64,000 nt of DNA from an uncultured Pelagibacteraceae bacterium (GCA_902520335.1 CABYNS010000002.1:124001-188000); one strand, 5' to 3'. Positions 34,462 through 49,339 are shown, counted from the stretch's first letter. A program made the numbers and translations. The notes: generated by a model not told the origin, from the letters alone.

Positions 34462-36297
34462 TTATTCATGGAAAAAGTTATATATCTTTTTTGCGACTTT
34501 TGCTTCAACACCCTCAACTGATTTTATCTCATCAAGGCTAGCAGACTCAACAGCTCTCGCTGAGCCAAAATGATTTAACAAAGCTCTTTTTCTGATAGAA
34601 CCGATACCTTCAATCTGATCTAATAATGATTTGCTTATCCCTTTTTTTCTTTTAGCTCTATGAGCGCTAATAGCAAATCTATGAGACTCATCTCTAATTC
34701 TTTGTAGAAAGAAAAGAGTGGGGTCATTTTTTTCGAATTTAAACTCTTTACCATTATGGAAAAAAGTTTCATTTCCACTATTTCTAAACTTTCCTTTAGC
34801 TATTGCGACAATTGGCAAATCATGAAGTCCTAGCTCGTTTAAAGTTTCTCTGGCTACTGAGTACTGGCCTTTTCCGCCATCAACAACTACCAAATCAGGA
34901 AAAGTGAGGTAATTATCTTTTTCTTGTATAGCTCTTTTGAATCTTCTATTTAACACTTCTCGCATCATCCCGTAGTCGTCCTGTTCATTTTGTTCAAGTT
35001 TGATATTAAATTTTCTGTATCTCTTTTTAATAAATCCTTCATCGCCATAAGCAATTAAAGCTCCGACACTATTTGTTCCCTGAATATGACTGTTGTCATA
35101 AACCTCTATAAGATTAATGCTTGTTTCTAGATTAAATTTGCTTGCCACTGAGTCAAATAACTCTTTGTTATTTTGACTCTCATATAGCTTTCTATTTAAA
35201 CTATCTTTCGCATTTTTGATTGCTTGGTGAATAACTTTTAACTTTGAGCCTTTTTTGGCAACTGAAATGTTAATTTGTTTTTCCTCTTTTTGAGAAAGAG
35301 TTTTCTCAATTAAATTTTTTTCCTTTATTTCTTCTGATAGTATTATTGATGAGGGTACACTTTTATTTTCATAAAATTGAGAAACAAATGAGTTTAATAC
35401 ATCACTAAGTTTTTCTTCAGGATCGTGTTTTGGAAAGAAAGCTTGATTTCCCCAATTTTGCTTTGATCGATAAAAAAAAACTTGGATACATGTTTTTCCA
35501 GACTCTTTATACCCAGCAATTACGTCTGCCTCAATTAAATTTGCTTCATTAATTCTTTGAGACGATTGAATTATATTTAAAGATTTTATTCGATCCCTTA
35601 AGATTACTGCTTTTTCAAAATCTAAATTTTCACTTGCTTTTTCCATTAGTTCTGAAAGATTTTTTTGTATCTTTCTTGATTTTCCAGAGACAAATTCGAT
35701 TGCGTCATCAACAGTTTTTTTATACTCATCTTTTTCTATGTAACCCACACAGGGACCTGAGCATCTTTTAATTTGATATAAAATACATGGACGTTGTCTA
35801 TTTTTAAAAACAGTATCATCACAAACTCTTAAGTGAAAAATTTTTTGTATCATCTTTATAGTCCAATTAGCTGAACCAGCTGATGCAAATGGTCCAAAAT
35901 AAAATCCTTCTTTTGTTTTCTTCCCTCTGTGTCTTTTAATTTGTGGCCATTGATCTTTATTTCCAATGAAAATGAATGGAAAAGATTTATCGTCTCTTAA
36001 AAGGATATTAAATTTTGGTTTATATTTTTTGATTAAATTAGCTTCAAGTAATAATGCTTCGCTCTCATTTGAAGTAGTTGTTATCTCAAGCCTTCTTGTT
36101 TGAGATAACATTCTTTCAGTCCTTATAATATGATTTTTCTCCGCAACATAGCTTTTAAGTCTGTTAGGTAAATTTTTTGCTTTTCCAACATAAAGGATAT
36201 CACCTTTTTCGTTAAGCATTCTGTAAACACCAGGCAGTTTAGGAATTAAAGGTAGTTCTTTTTTTATTACTTCTTTTCCAGTTTCAGAACTTATCAT
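34462..36297 (-). CDS. uvrC: UvrABC system protein C
   Basis: Makes both incisions in nucleotide excision repair. 611 residues from the ATG at 36297; the track's longer form uses a TTG inside folB. GIY-YIG domain: [22 protein letters not shown] near 25. UvrB-binding motif [17 protein letters not shown] near 205. RNase H-like endonuclease region: [24 protein letters not shown] near 385 and [12 protein letters not shown] near 460. C-terminal helix-hairpin-helix [18 protein letters not shown]. uvrB lies about 1.2 kb upstream on the same strand. Confidence 0.95.
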   Translation of the reverse strand: MISSETGKEVIKKELPLIPKLPGVYRMLNEKGDILYVGKAKNLPNRLKSYVAEKNHIIRTERMLSQTRRLEITTTSNESEALLLEANLIKKYKPKFNILLRDDKSFPFIFIGNKDQWPQIKRHRGKKTKEGFYFGPFASAGSANWTIKMIQKIFHLRVCDDTVFKNRQRPCILYQIKRCSGPCVGYIEKDEYKKTVDDAIEFVSGKSRKIQKNLSELMEKASENLDFEKAVILRDRIKSLNIIQSSQRINEANLIEADVIAGYKESGKTCIQVFFYRSKQNWGNQAFFPKHDPEEKLSDVLNSFVSQFYENKSVPSSIILSEEIKEKNLIEKTLSQKEEKQINISVAKKGSKLKVIHQAIKNAKDSLNRKLYESQNNKELFDSVASKFNLETSINLIEVYDNSHIQGTNSVGALIAYGDEGFIKKRYRKFNIKLEQNEQDDYGMMREVLNRRFKRAIQEKDNYLTFPDLVVVDGGKGQYSVARETLNELGLHDLPIVAIAKGKFRNSGNETFFHNGKEFKFEKNDPTLFFLQRIRDESHRFAISAHRAKRKKGISKSLLDQIEGIGSIRKRALLNHFGSARAVESASLDEIKSVEGVEAKVAKKIYNFFHE

Positions 36298-36709
36298 AAC
36301 TTCTTTTTTTGGTAATTTGAATACCAACTGATGAACATTCTTTTAAAATTTCCATTTTCTCAATTTTAAGCATAATTTTTGCAATTCTTTTATCTTTGAA
36401 TAATTCATCAAAAACAGATTCTGCTAAAGTTTCTAAGAAATTGTAGTGCTTTTTTTTAACCAGTTTTGTAATGAGTTTTACGATTGTACTATAATTTACA
36501 ATAGATTTAATATCCTTATCATTAGAAGGTTTTTTATCTTGATAATCAATTTCAAGACTAAATTTTATTTTTTGAGGTTTTTCTTTTTCAAAATCATAAT
36601 AACCAAGTTTTAAATCTAAAATAAGTTCATTAATAAGTATTTTTTTTTCATAATTAAATAGGTTTTTAGACTTATCAATCTTTACAATTTTAAGATTATT
36701 TTTTTTCAT
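36284..36709 (-). CDS. folB: Dihydroneopterin aldolase-like protein
   Basis: 141 residues. [33 protein letters not shown] is the FolB tunnelling-fold start (usually I.L.G..G.Y..E....Q.....). [36 protein letters not shown] carries the conserved Y and E, with [12 protein letters not shown] at the end. FolB converts dihydroneopterin to the folate precursor 6-hydroxymethyldihydropterin. The N terminus has about 25 extra residues. Overlaps the SDR gene by four bases (ATGA) and uvrC by 14. Confidence 0.85.
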   Translation of the reverse strand: MKKNNLKIVKIDKSKNLFNYEKKILINELILDLKLGYYDFEKEKPQKIKFSLEIDYQDKKPSNDKDIKSIVNYSTIVKLITKLVKKKHYNFLETLAESVFDELFKDKRIAKIMLKIEKMEILKECSSVGIQITKKRSYDKF

Positions 36710-37442
36710 TCTTTCCCTTTTATTATGTCTGGTGTTTGCCAGTTTAAACTTTGACCACTATCTATGGCCAAAACCTGACCTGTAATAGAGCTGTTTTTTA
36801 AAAAAAAGTCAACTGCATTACAAATCTCAATTACATCAACCTGTTTTTTAAGTGGAGTTGCTAAATACTGACTTTTAAAATGTTTTTCTGATTGTCTTTT
36901 ATTTTTAATTGTTGGCCCAGGGGCTATACCATTAACTCTTATGTTTGGTGATAAGCTCATCGCACTAGTTTTGGTCAAAGTATATAAACCGGTTTTACTT
37001 AAGGTGTATGAAAAAAAATACGGGGTTAGTTTAAATACTCTTTGGTCAACGATATTTATTATATTGTTATTTTTCCCTCGAATATTTTTTGAAAATTCTT
37101 TTGATAAAAGAGCAGGGGCTTTTAAATTTGTTGAAATGTGTTTTTCCCAGCCTTTTGAGGTAAAATTATCCAATTTATCATTTTCAAACAATGAAGCATT
37201 ATTTACCAAACAGTCAAAAAATTTCATTTTTGACTTTGAGAATTTTATAATTTTATAAATGTCTTTCTCTTTACTTAAATCACCACTTACTAAATAAATT
37301 TTTGTTCCAAATTTTTCTAATTTATTTTTTAAGTTTTCAGCTTTTGACTTTGATTTATTGTAATGAATGGTAATTTCTACGTTAGGACCAGATAATTTCT
37401 CAGCTATTGCAGCACCAACTCTAGTAGCACCACCAGTAATGA

Positions 37443-37461
<19 letters not shown>
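36706..37461 (-). CDS. Short-chain dehydrogenase, pteridine reductase-like
   Basis: 251 residues. NADP-binding [16 protein letters not shown] near 10, [10 protein letters not shown] after strand 2, [12 protein letters not shown] near 87, catalytic YTLSK (YxxxK) near 150, and [10 protein letters not shown] near 175. The NNAS.F pattern and IVD in place of the usual ISS resemble pteridine reductase PTR1 and FolM. Translational coupling to folB supports reduction of dihydropterins or dihydrofolate. Substrate is inferred from the pattern and the neighbour. Confidence 0.78.
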
Positions 37462-40844
<3,383 letters not shown>

Positions 40845-41792
40845 TTATTTTTGATTTAAAACCTTTTTTGCTGGAATTGTTTTTTTAATCCAATCATTTG
40901 GAATAGAATTTGGACCTTTTAAAGCTGCAAAGTATGCTCCAGTAAAATTTGCTCTAGAACAATTGCACCCACCAGCTTTTATCGTTTTTAAAATAGCATC
41001 TTTATAATTTTTTGAATTAATGATTGTATATATTGAGCTATTAAAAGTTCCTGGATAGCTACAAGCCATACCCAATTTCTTTATGATATTTGGGTCAAAC
41101 TTTGATTTAAATTTTCTTATTTTTTTAATATCGTTAACAATAACCTTAAAAAAAGAATTTCTTTTGAATTTTTTAATAAATTCTTTGACTGGGTCTTTAG
41201 CTCCCTTTAATGCAAAATCTATTAAACAAAATTTTGCCAGAGCATATTTAAAACTTATTTTTGAAACTGTTACAATTTTGAAAATTTTTTCTAAACTTTT
41301 AAAATCAAAGCCATAGAGAAAATATGGAAGAGTAGCGCAAAAACCATCTGACTCATTTACTTTTATACCACCAGAAATCTTTTTTTTTAATTTAATGTTT
41401 TTTACCGTCTCAATAATATTTTGATGTATCCATGGCCCTTTAATCATACCACGCCAGTCTTTGACTTTTTTATATTTAGATCTAAGTTTTAAATTTTTCC
41501 AATATTTACTTCCAGGGCCAAAGTCTTTAATAATATTTTTTTTGAAACGTTTCTCTATATTTTCGTATCCTTCCAACAGTGTATTAAACATCACTTGGCC
41601 AATTTCATTGTAACCAGAGACTTTTCCAGTTTTTATCTCATAGAAAGGACTTCTATTTTTTTTTAAGAAAGAAAAATCCTTTTTTCCTTTAATATAAATA
41701 CTTAATTTTTTTTGATTATATACCCAATGTAATGGCCTAGCTGCTGCATCTGCAACTGTGGCACCCAAAAAAACATGGAGATTATTTTTCAC
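40845..41792 (-). CDS. ADP-ribosylglycohydrolase-family protein (J1-crystallin-like)
   Basis: 315 residues, GTG start. The N-terminal FLGATVADAAARPLHWVYN corresponds to the G(A)xxGDALG metal-site region with the second glycine changed. The C-terminal KAGGCNCSRANFTGAYFAALKG matches the GGDxDT/GGDNCSR metal site, where the aspartate is a cysteine here. SIPNDWIKKT is the usual ending. True ADP-ribose hydrolases need the aspartates, so catalysis is doubtful and the substrate unknown. It abuts the aspC stop and sits one base from trxB. Confidence 0.7.
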   Translation of the reverse strand: MKNNLHVFLGATVADAAARPLHWVYNQKKLSIYIKGKKDFSFLKKNRSPFYEIKTGKVSGYNEIGQVMFNTLLEGYENIEKRFKKNIIKDFGPGSKYWKNLKLRSKYKKVKDWRGMIKGPWIHQNIIETVKNIKLKKKISGGIKVNESDGFCATLPYFLYGFDFKSLEKIFKIVTVSKISFKYALAKFCLIDFALKGAKDPVKEFIKKFKRNSFFKVIVNDIKKIRKFKSKFDPNIIKKLGMACSYPGTFNSSIYTIINSKNYKDAILKTIKAGGCNCSRANFTGAYFAALKGPNSIPNDWIKKTIPAKKVLNQK

Positions 41793-41793
41793 T

Positions 41794-42738
41794 TCAATGA
41801 GATAAAAACTTTTCAGCCTCTAGTGCTGCCATACATCCCATACCAGCAGCAGTTACCGCTTGCCTAAATGTTTTATCCTTAACATCTCCGGCTGCATAAA
41901 CACCTGGTACATTAGTTTCCGTTGAGTCTGGTTTTGTAATTAAATAACCCTCATTATCCATGCTAAGTTGATCTTTAAATAATTTAGTTGCAGGGTCATG
42001 ACCAATAGCAATGAAGACGCCATCTAACTTTATTTCATTAATCTTATTTGTTTTTACATTTTTGACTTTTATTCCTTTTACATTCTTTGGATCTTTATCT
42101 CCAATTACATCCTCAACAACTGTATCCCAAATGATTTCAATTTTTTTATTTTCCATGAGTTTTTTTTGAAGCATTTTTTCAGCTCTCAAACTATCTCTTC
42201 TGTGAATTAATTTTACTTTTGAAGCAAATTTTGTAAGAAACATTGCTTCTTCAACAGCCGCATTACCTCCACCCACAACAGCAACCTCTTTATCTTTAAA
42301 GAAAAAACCATCACATGTTGCACACGCTGATACACCAAATCCTCTAAACTCTTGTTCAGATTTAATATTTAACCATCTAGCTTGGGCACCTGTGGAAATT
42401 ATTATGCTATCAGCAGTATATTTTTGACCAGTGTCACCCACAGCCTCAAAAGGTGTTGTTTTTAAATTTACTGAACTTATATGATCTTCAACCATTTCTG
42501 TTCCAACTGTTTTTGCTTGCTCTTTCATTTGATCCATAAGCCATGGACCTTGAATTACATCAGCAAATCCAGGAAAGTTTTCAACATCTGTTGTTGTAGT
42601 TAGTTGGCCTCCTGGCTCTGACCCATAAACTAAAATTGGATTTAACATTGCTCTTGCCGCATAAACTGCAGCAGTATATCCAGCAGGACCAGACCCAATT
42701 ATTAACACTTTTGTGTGTTTAGTTGGATTTTGACTCAT
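41794..42738 (-). CDS. trxB: Thioredoxin reductase
   Basis: NADPH-dependent flavoenzyme that reduces thioredoxin. 314 residues. FAD motif IIGSGPAGYTAAVYAARA near 12, redox pair CATCDGFFF near 140, NADPH motif VVGGGNAAVEEAMFL near 157 and the second FAD motif GVYAAGDVKDKTFRQAVTAAGMGC near 280. Divergent from the ELM1-family gene with a 21-base gap that must hold promoters for both. Confidence 0.96.
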   Translation of the reverse strand: MSQNPTKHTKVLIIGSGPAGYTAAVYAARAMLNPILVYGSEPGGQLTTTTDVENFPGFADVIQGPWLMDQMKEQAKTVGTEMVEDHISSVNLKTTPFEAVGDTGQKYTADSIIISTGAQARWLNIKSEQEFRGFGVSACATCDGFFFKDKEVAVVGGGNAAVEEAMFLTKFASKVKLIHRRDSLRAEKMLQKKLMENKKIEIIWDTVVEDVIGDKDPKNVKGIKVKNVKTNKINEIKLDGVFIAIGHDPATKLFKDQLSMDNEGYLITKPDSTETNVPGVYAAGDVKDKTFRQAVTAAGMGCMAALEAEKFLSH

Positions 42739-42759
42739 ATGAAAGCTATATAGTGATAA

Positions 42760-43710
42760 ATGACTAAATTAAAAGGTTTATTATTGACCGAGGGTATGCA
42801 CGGCATGATTAGCCAAGTTGAGGGGCTTGCTAAAGCTCTTAATCTTGAATTTATACACGAAAAAATTGAACTAAATAATTTTTGGAAAATGATACCTCCA
42901 AAATTTACACCTGTTAAAGATTTTGTTTTCAAGAATGATATATCAAAAAAATTTAATTTAGTAATTTCATGTGGAAGAAAAAGCGTAGTTCCGTCTATCT
43001 TTTTAAAAAAAAAATTTGGAAGTAAAATAATGAATATTCATATTCAGGATCCAAAAGTATCATTAAAAAATTTTGATTTTGTTATTGCACCAGAGCATGA
43101 TGGTCTTGAGGGTATAAATGTTCTTAAAACTAAAGGAGCAATTCATTATCTTACTGAAAAAGAGTTAGAGGAAAATATTGATTATCTAAAACCTCAAATT
43201 AAAAAAGAAAAAGTAATAGCGTTTATTGCTGGTGGTCCAAATAAGTATTATGATTTTAACGATGAAATAATTGATAAAATTTTTATTAAAACTAAAAAAA
43301 ATTTTATCAATCAAGGTTATCAGCTAATTTTTATACCCTCAATGAGAACACCACAAAGAATTATTAATAAAGCCCAAAATTTTTTTGATGATAGCCAGGT
43401 TATAATTCAAGATATTGATAAGAAAGCCTATTTGTCATCACTTCAACTAGCTAATCATATTATTGTAACTTGTGACTCTACATCTATGATATCTGAAGCA
43501 GCCATGTCAGGAAAACCAATATATGTCGCTCAAATGCCAGCTATTAAAAAAAATATTCGTTTTAAAAAATTTTTTGAGCTTTTTAAATCCCTAGATATAA
43601 TTAAAAACCTAGAGGACAGAGTGGAAGAATGGAATTATAAAAAACTTAATGAAACTCGTAGAATATCGGGATATATAGAGAAACAATTTAAAGATTATGA
43701 CTTTTCTTAA
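42760..43710 (+). CDS. ELM1 (DUF1022) family protein
   Basis: 316 residues. LTEGMHGMISQVEGLAKAL at the start, LVISCGRKSVVPSIFLKKKF near 72, MNIHIQDPK near 92, FDFVIAPEHDGL near 105, IAFIAGGPNKYYDF near 150 and VTCDSTSMISEAAMSGKPIYVAQMP near 230 match the ELM1 family of Alphaproteobacteria, named after a plant mitochondrial fission factor. The fold is like GT-B glycosyltransferases. The bacterial function is unknown to me. Overlaps the next gene by 14 bases. Confidence 0.8.
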   Translation: MTKLKGLLLTEGMHGMISQVEGLAKALNLEFIHEKIELNNFWKMIPPKFTPVKDFVFKNDISKKFNLVISCGRKSVVPSIFLKKKFGSKIMNIHIQDPKVSLKNFDFVIAPEHDGLEGINVLKTKGAIHYLTEKELEENIDYLKPQIKKEKVIAFIAGGPNKYYDFNDEIIDKIFIKTKKNFINQGYQLIFIPSMRTPQRIINKAQNFFDDSQVIIQDIDKKAYLSSLQLANHIIVTCDSTSMISEAAMSGKPIYVAQMPAIKKNIRFKKFFELFKSLDIIKNLEDRVEEWNYKKLNETRRISGYIEKQFKDYDFS

Positions 43711-44359
43711 TTCTCTATTAAAAAACTCAAAAAAGTATGAATTCCCATTTAATCACTGGGAATATAATAATGCTTTAAGTGAAGAGGCTATTAAAGAAAT
43801 AGAAGGTGCGGATATTCCTGATGTAAGTAAACATAATCTCAATTACGATGGCACAAGAGCAATTGATGGTGGTGCCGCTGAATTTAGAGAAGGCATAGCT
43901 TCAGGTGGTAAGGCAATAAAATTTAGATGTTTTGTTACAAAAGAAAATGCTTCCCAATTTCCAAATTTAGTAAAATTTATCAATGAACTTCAATCTAAAG
44001 AGACATGCGAAACGATCTCCAAAATGATTAATAAAGATTTATCCGGTTCTTATGTCAGACTTGAAGTAATATGTGATCGTGAAGGTTTTTGGCTTAAGCC
44101 ACATTGTGACATTAAAGAAAAATTAATGTCAGGACTTATTTTTGTAAATAATGCGAAGGAGTCAGAGGAATTAGGTACTGATTTTTATAATGAAAAATTA
44201 GAAAAAGTTAAAACAGTTCCCTACAAACATAATTATGGTTATTTATTTACAAGTGGTCCAAATACATGGCACGGTATGGAAAAGAAAAAAATTGTTAAAG
44301 AAAGAAGATGTATTCAAGTCAACTATGTTACATTTGAAACTGATTGGAAAGTTGACTAA
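43697..44359 (+). CDS. 2OG-Fe(II) oxygenase-like protein
   Basis: 220 residues. [21 protein letters not shown] near 130 provides the HxD iron pair, [13 protein letters not shown] near 195 the distal histidine, and [10 protein letters not shown] the arginine expected to bind 2-oxoglutarate. This spacing is that of a prolyl-hydroxylase-like dioxygenase. The substrate is not evident; translational coupling to the ELM1-family gene hints at a shared envelope or surface-modification role, which is speculative. Ends four bases inside the opposite carB stop. Confidence 0.7.
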   Translation: MTFLNSLLKNSKKYEFPFNHWEYNNALSEEAIKEIEGADIPDVSKHNLNYDGTRAIDGGAAEFREGIASGGKAIKFRCFVTKENASQFPNLVKFINELQSKETCETISKMINKDLSGSYVRLEVICDREGFWLKPHCDIKEKLMSGLIFVNNAKESEELGTDFYNEKLEKVKTVPYKHNYGYLFTSGPNTWHGMEKKKIVKERRCIQVNYVTFETDWKVD

Positions 44360-47300
44360 ATATTTTGAAGAGACGTGACCTCTAATTTTTTCGTTTTAAG
44401 TGATTTGATTCCCTCAATACATGCAAGGGCTGTTGACATATTTGTGCAGTAGGGCACTTTATTTTTAAGTGTTGCTCTTCTTAAAGCAATGGCATCGTTT
44501 AATCTATGTTCTGTGTTGCCACCACCAGTATTAATTACCAAAGCTATTCTTTTGGAGTTAAGCACATCAACGATATGAGGTGATCCACTACTTACTTTGT
44601 TTATAATTTTGCAACCCATGCCATTTTTTTGAATATATTCAGCAGTTCCTTTTGTGGCACATAGACTGAATTTCAGTTTTATAAGTTCTTTTGCAAGCCC
44701 TATACCTTCATCTTTATGAGAGTCTTTTAATGATAAAAAAGCTAGTCCTCTTGTAGGTAACGAATTAGACGATGCTATCTGGCTTTTTGCATATGCCATT
44801 CCAAAATTTTTGTCAAACCCCATCACTTCTCCAGTTGACTTCATTTCAGGACCTAACAATAAATCACTATTAGGAAATTTGTTAAACGGAAAAACAGCCT
44901 CTTTTACGGCAAACATTCCTTTAGATTTATCTTTTAAATTAAATTTTGAAAGTTTCTCACCAGCCATTACTCTCGAAGCTATCTTTGCCAAAGGTAATCC
45001 CTTTGCTTTCGAGACAAAAGGAACTGTCCGACTTGCTCTTGGATTTACCTCGATTACAAAAATTTCATCTTTTTTAATTGCGTACTGAACATTCATGAAA
45101 CCTTTTACTTTAAGAGCTATAGCCAAATTTTTTGTTTGCTTTTCAATTTCTTTTATTAAAAAAGGTTTTATGGAAACAGGTGGTAAGCTACAAGCAGAGT
45201 CCCCAGAATGAATTCCTGCTTCCTCAATATGTTGCATTATTCCTGCCACATGCACTTCTTTACCATCAGATATAGCATCAACATCAACCTCCATCGCATG
45301 ATCAATAAATTTATCTATAAGAATTGGATTTTTTTCCGCAGCTTTAAAAGCTTCTTCCACAAAATTTTTGAGCTGACTTTTTTCATAAACAATTTCCATC
45401 GCTCTTCCTCCAAGAACATATGAGGGTCTTACCATTAAGGGTAAACCTATTTTTTCAGATATTTTAATTGCTTGTTTAAAATTTTTTGCAATTCCACTTT
45501 CAGCTTGATTTAAATTTAATTTTTCTAAAAGTTTTCTAAATCTATCTCTATCTTCTGCTAGATCTATAGATGAGTATTGAGTTCCTAAAATTGGAAAATT
45601 ATTATCATGTAAAAATTTGGCTAATTTAATTGGAGTTTGACCACCAAATTGCGTAATGATACCGACTAAATTTCCTTTATCTTTCTCTCTCTTTATAATA
45701 TTGAAAACATATTCTTCTTTCAAAGGCTCAAAATATAATCTATCGCTAGTGTCATAATCTGTGGAAACAGTCTCAGGATTACAATTAACCATTACAGTTT
45801 CAAAACCAGCAGTTTTTAAGGCAAAACTTGCTTGACAACAGCAATAATCAAATTCTATTCCTTGTCCTATTCTATTGGGCCCTCCGCCTAATATTATAAT
45901 TTTTTTCTTAACACTCGGGTCAGCTTCACACTCTGAATTTATTGAAAAATTTCTTTGATATGTTGAGTACATGTATGGTGTAAAGGATTTGAATTCTGCA
46001 GCACAAGTATCAACTTTTTTAAATACTGGTAAAATTTTAAGTGCAGTTCTTTTTTTTCTCACAATATCCTCAGATAAATTTGACAGCTCAGAAAGCTTTT
46101 TATCTGAAAAACCTATTGATTTTATTTGGTTAAAATCATCAAAATTTTTAGGCAGTCCGTTAATTTTGATTTTAATTTCATTATCTATTATTTCTTTAAT
46201 TTGGTTTAAAAACCACGGATCGATTTTTGATAAATTATAAATTCTTTTAAGCTTAATTTTTTTCCTCATTGCTTCAGCAACAAGTAAAATTTTATTTGGA
46301 ATATTTTCTTTCAGTTTTTTTTCAATTTGTTTTTTATTTAGATTAAATATTCTGTCTAATCCTGAGAAACCAGTCTCAAGAGAAACCAATGCTTTTTGAA
46401 GAGACTCTTTAAAGTTTCTTCCAATTGCCATTGCTTCTCCTACTGATTTCATTGATGTTCCTAGAATTGCCGGAGAAGTTGAAAATTTTTCAAAAGTAAA
46501 TCTTGGAATTTTGGTTACTACATAATCTATACTTGGTTCAAATGACGCTGGAGTAACTTTGGTAATTTCATTTTTTAATTCATCCAACGTATATCCAACT
46601 GCAAGTTTTGCAGCAACTTTGGCAATAGGAAATCCAGTTGCTTTTGATGCAAGGGCTGATGACCTTGATACTCTAGGGTTCATCTCGATTATCACCATTC
46701 GCCCATTTTTAGGATTTATTGCAAACTGAACATTTGAACCACCTGTCTCAACTCCAATTTTTCTCAAACACGCAATAGAAGCATTTCGCATTACTTGATA
46801 TTCCTTGTCAGTTAATGTCAATGCAGGAGCAACAGTAACTGAGTCTCCCGTATGTATTCCCATTGGATCTACATTCTCTATCGAACAAATAATTATACAA
46901 TTATCTTTTTTATCCCTTACAACCTCCATTTCGAATTCTTTCCAACCTTCTAAACACTCTTCCACAAGCACTTGGCTCACTGGAGACTCATGCAAACCAT
47001 TTTTGATAATTTTTACGTAATCTTTTTTATTTTTAGCTATTCCTCCTCCTAAACCTCCAAGCGTAAAAGCTGGCCTAATTATTGCTGGCAAATCAATTTT
47101 ATTCAAAACTTTTGATGCTTGATTAATATTGCTTACGATCTCAGATTTTGGGAGATCTAAACCAATATCAATCATGTTTTTTCTAAATTTTTTTCTATCT
47201 TCTGCATTGGAAATAGCTTTTGAATTTGCGCCAATTAATTCAATTTTATATTTCTTTAAAATTCCTTTTTTTTCTGCTTCCATTGCAAGGTTAAGAGCAG

Positions 47301-47580
47301 TCTGGCCACCCATGGTTGGGAGAATTGCATCTGGTTTTTCTTTTTTGAGAATCTTTTCTAAAACATCTAAAGTAATAGGCTCAATGTAAGTTTTATCAGC
47401 AACATCTGGATCTGTCATAATTGTTGCTGGATTTGAATTAATTAATATAACTTTATAACCCTCATCTTTTAATGCCTTACAAGCTTGGGTTCCTGAATAA
47501 TCAAATTCACATGCTTGACCAATAATAATTGGTCCAGCACCTACAACTAAAATTTTTTTAATATCTTTTCTTTTTGGCAT
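44356..47580 (-). CDS. carB: Carbamoyl-phosphate synthase large subunit
   Basis: Makes carbamoyl phosphate for arginine and pyrimidines. 1,074 residues: two ATP-grasp halves, each opening with an ATP-site motif ([19 protein letters not shown] near 12 and [18 protein letters not shown] near 565), [18 protein letters not shown] near 300 and [18 protein letters not shown] near 845, and a C-terminal MGS-like allosteric domain ([11 protein letters not shown]). Its start overlaps the carA end by 23 bases, ensuring matched synthesis. Confidence 0.97.
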   Translation of the reverse strand: MPKRKDIKKILVVGAGPIIIGQACEFDYSGTQACKALKDEGYKVILINSNPATIMTDPDVADKTYIEPITLDVLEKILKKEKPDAILPTMGGQTALNLAMEAEKKGILKKYKIELIGANSKAISNAEDRKKFRKNMIDIGLDLPKSEIVSNINQASKVLNKIDLPAIIRPAFTLGGLGGGIAKNKKDYVKIIKNGLHESPVSQVLVEECLEGWKEFEMEVVRDKKDNCIIICSIENVDPMGIHTGDSVTVAPALTLTDKEYQVMRNASIACLRKIGVETGGSNVQFAINPKNGRMVIIEMNPRVSRSSALASKATGFPIAKVAAKLAVGYTLDELKNEITKVTPASFEPSIDYVVTKIPRFTFEKFSTSPAILGTSMKSVGEAMAIGRNFKESLQKALVSLETGFSGLDRIFNLNKKQIEKKLKENIPNKILLVAEAMRKKIKLKRIYNLSKIDPWFLNQIKEIIDNEIKIKINGLPKNFDDFNQIKSIGFSDKKLSELSNLSEDIVRKKRTALKILPVFKKVDTCAAEFKSFTPYMYSTYQRNFSINSECEADPSVKKKIIILGGGPNRIGQGIEFDYCCCQASFALKTAGFETVMVNCNPETVSTDYDTSDRLYFEPLKEEYVFNIIKREKDKGNLVGIITQFGGQTPIKLAKFLHDNNFPILGTQYSSIDLAEDRDRFRKLLEKLNLNQAESGIAKNFKQAIKISEKIGLPLMVRPSYVLGGRAMEIVYEKSQLKNFVEEAFKAAEKNPILIDKFIDHAMEVDVDAISDGKEVHVAGIMQHIEEAGIHSGDSACSLPPVSIKPFLIKEIEKQTKNLAIALKVKGFMNVQYAIKKDEIFVIEVNPRASRTVPFVSKAKGLPLAKIASRVMAGEKLSKFNLKDKSKGMFAVKEAVFPFNKFPNSDLLLGPEMKSTGEVMGFDKNFGMAYAKSQIASSNSLPTRGLAFLSLKDSHKDEGIGLAKELIKLKFSLCATKGTAEYIQKNGMGCKIINKVSSGSPHIVDVLNSKRIALVINTGGGNTEHRLNDAIALRRATLKNKVPYCTNMSTALACIEGIKSLKTKKLEVTSLQNI

Positions 47581-48751
47581 TTTTTTTCATGTTGTTAATA
47601 AATTCTTGGAATAAATAGACACTATCCTGTGGTCCGGGGTTTGACTCTGGGTGATATTGAACTGAGAATACAGGATTATTCTTTAATCTTATTCCCTCGA
47701 TACTATTATCGAACAATGATTTATGAGTAATCTGAATATTTTTTGGTAAGTTTTCTCTTACAACTTCAAAACCATGATTTTGGCTAGTGATTTCGACATT
47801 TTCACTTATTAAATTTTTAACTGGATGATTTGCTCCTCTATGACCTAATTTCATTTTTTTTGTTTTACCACCCAATGCAAGTGCGAGTATCTGATGACCA
47901 AGGCAGATACCAAATAATGGTATTTTCTTTTTAATAAGATTTTGAATTATCTGAATAGCGTATTTTCCTGTTGCAGCTGGATCTCCAGGTCCATTAGATA
48001 AGAATACACCATTAGGTTTAAGAGATAAAATTTTTTCTGCAGATGTTTTACAAGGAACCACAGTAACTTTACATTTAAAATCAGAAAAATATCTCAAAAT
48101 ATTTTTTTTTATTCCATAATCTATAGCCACCACATGAAATGAATTTTGATTATTTTTTCTATAGCCATGTTCTTTTCTCCAAGTTTTAAGTCCTTTCCAA
48201 ATATAATTTTTTTGCGTGGTAACTTTTCCTGCTAGATCTAAATTTTTTAGACCACTCCATTTAATCGTAGAATTAATAAGTTTGTTAATATGAAATTTAC
48301 TTTTATTTGAGTAAGCAATGGTTCCTTTTGGAGCACCTTTATCTCTTATAAAATTCGTTAAACTTCTTGTGTCAAGTCCAGTAATTCCAACTATCTTATT
48401 TTTTTTTAACCAAGCATCTAAATGTTGAAAAGATCTATAATTTGAAGGCGATGTAATCTCAGAATTAAAAATAACTCCTTTAGTCCAAATTTTATCAGAT
48501 TCGAAATCTTCTTTATTTGTTCCTACGTTTCCAATGTGAGGGAAGGTAAAGTTTATTATTTGTCCAGCATAAGATGGATCTGATATTATTTCTTGGTATC
48601 CAGTTAATGAGGTATTAAAGCAAACCTCACCAGTAGCCTCTCCCTGGTATCCAATTCCAATACCTCTAAAAATCTTTTTGTTTTCTAAAACTAAAATACC
48701 TGTATTTTTTTGAGAATTTTTTAAGTGAGTTTTTTTTACTTTTTTGGTCAA
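47558..48751 (-). CDS. carA: Carbamoyl-phosphate synthase small subunit
   Basis: Glutamine amidotransferase that feeds ammonia to CarB. 397 residues. N-terminal domain [35 protein letters not shown] near 40, [16 protein letters not shown] near 125, then the class I GATase: FLSNGPGDP near 250, nucleophile in [17 protein letters not shown] near 275, and the H-E pair in [11 protein letters not shown] near 365. Starts with TTG at 48751; no other start codon precedes the conserved region. Confidence 0.96.
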   Translation of the reverse strand: MTKKVKKTHLKNSQKNTGILVLENKKIFRGIGIGYQGEATGEVCFNTSLTGYQEIISDPSYAGQIINFTFPHIGNVGTNKEDFESDKIWTKGVIFNSEITSPSNYRSFQHLDAWLKKNKIVGITGLDTRSLTNFIRDKGAPKGTIAYSNKSKFHINKLINSTIKWSGLKNLDLAGKVTTQKNYIWKGLKTWRKEHGYRKNNQNSFHVVAIDYGIKKNILRYFSDFKCKVTVVPCKTSAEKILSLKPNGVFLSNGPGDPAATGKYAIQIIQNLIKKKIPLFGICLGHQILALALGGKTKKMKLGHRGANHPVKNLISENVEITSQNHGFEVVRENLPKNIQITHKSLFDNSIEGIRLKNNPVFSVQYHPESNPGPQDSVYLFQEFINNMKKNAKKKRY

Positions 48752-48810
48752 TTACAACTCATAAGTTAAAGGTTAATACAATAATTGATTTATTATCGCA
48801 ACAGAGATGT

Positions 48811-48837
48811 ATTATAAAATTGTAAAAAAACAATTTT
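48811..48837 (-). promoter_or_regulatory. Possible carAB promoter -10 and dyad
   Basis: Read on the minus strand, a perfect TATAAT (48816-48811) lies about 60 bases before carA. Directly upstream and touching it is the inverted repeat AAAATTGT-aaaaaa-ACAATTTT (48816-48837), which would occupy the spacer and could be an operator; no good -35 is seen. The remaining part of the 126-base carA-yqeY gap shows only a weak TTGAAG/TAGATT pair on the plus strand that may serve yqeY. Confidence 0.4.
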
Positions 48838-48877
48838 TCTTTTGAAGAATTTTTTCTTTAAAGTAGATTAAAAAATT

Positions 48878-49339
48878 ATGCCGTTAAAAGAAACTATTGA
48901 AACTGAATATAAAAATGCTTTAAAATCTAAAGATAAAATCAAAATCTCAACTTATAGGTTAATTTTATCATCAATTAAGGATCTCGATATCTCAAATAGG
49001 TCTGGCCCTAACAAAAAAGAAACAGATGATGAAGATATAAAAAAATTATTAAAAAAGATGATGAAGCAAAGAGCCGAATCAATCGATATTTATAAAAAAA
49101 ATAATCGCTCCGATCTTTTAGAAATTGAGCAAAACGAATTTAATATTCTATCAAGTTTTCTACCTAAGCAGCTGAATGAGGAAGATACTAAAAAGATATG
49201 TGAGGAAACTATTTCTAAATTAGGTGCAAGCTCTATTAAAGACATGGGAAAAGTAATGGGTGAATTAAAAAAAAAGCATGCTGATGAAATTGATTTTTCA
49301 AAAGCTGGCGCCTTATTAAAACAATTATTAAATAAATGA
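48878..49339 (+). CDS. YqeY / GatB-domain protein
   Basis: 153 residues of the YqeY family, related to the tail domain of amidotransferase subunit GatB. Marks: IETEYKNALKSKDKIKISTYRLILSSIKDLDI, MMKQRAESIDIYKKNNRSDLLEIEQNEFNILSSFLPKQL and DMGKVMGELKKKHADEIDFSKAGALLKQLL. It is usually found next to dnaG in Proteobacteria and may bind tRNA, but its function is unproven. Its stop overlaps the dnaG ATG (ATGA). Confidence 0.9.
   Translation: MPLKETIETEYKNALKSKDKIKISTYRLILSSIKDLDISNRSGPNKKETDDEDIKKLLKKMMKQRAESIDIYKKNNRSDLLEIEQNEFNILSSFLPKQLNEEDTKKICEETISKLGASSIKDMGKVMGELKKKHADEIDFSKAGALLKQLLNK

Noticed and set aside
48816-48840. Hairpin plus T-run as an intrinsic terminator on the plus strand
   Set aside because: No plus-strand gene ends nearby for it to terminate; the stem is purely A/T-rich and better explained as part of the carA promoter region.
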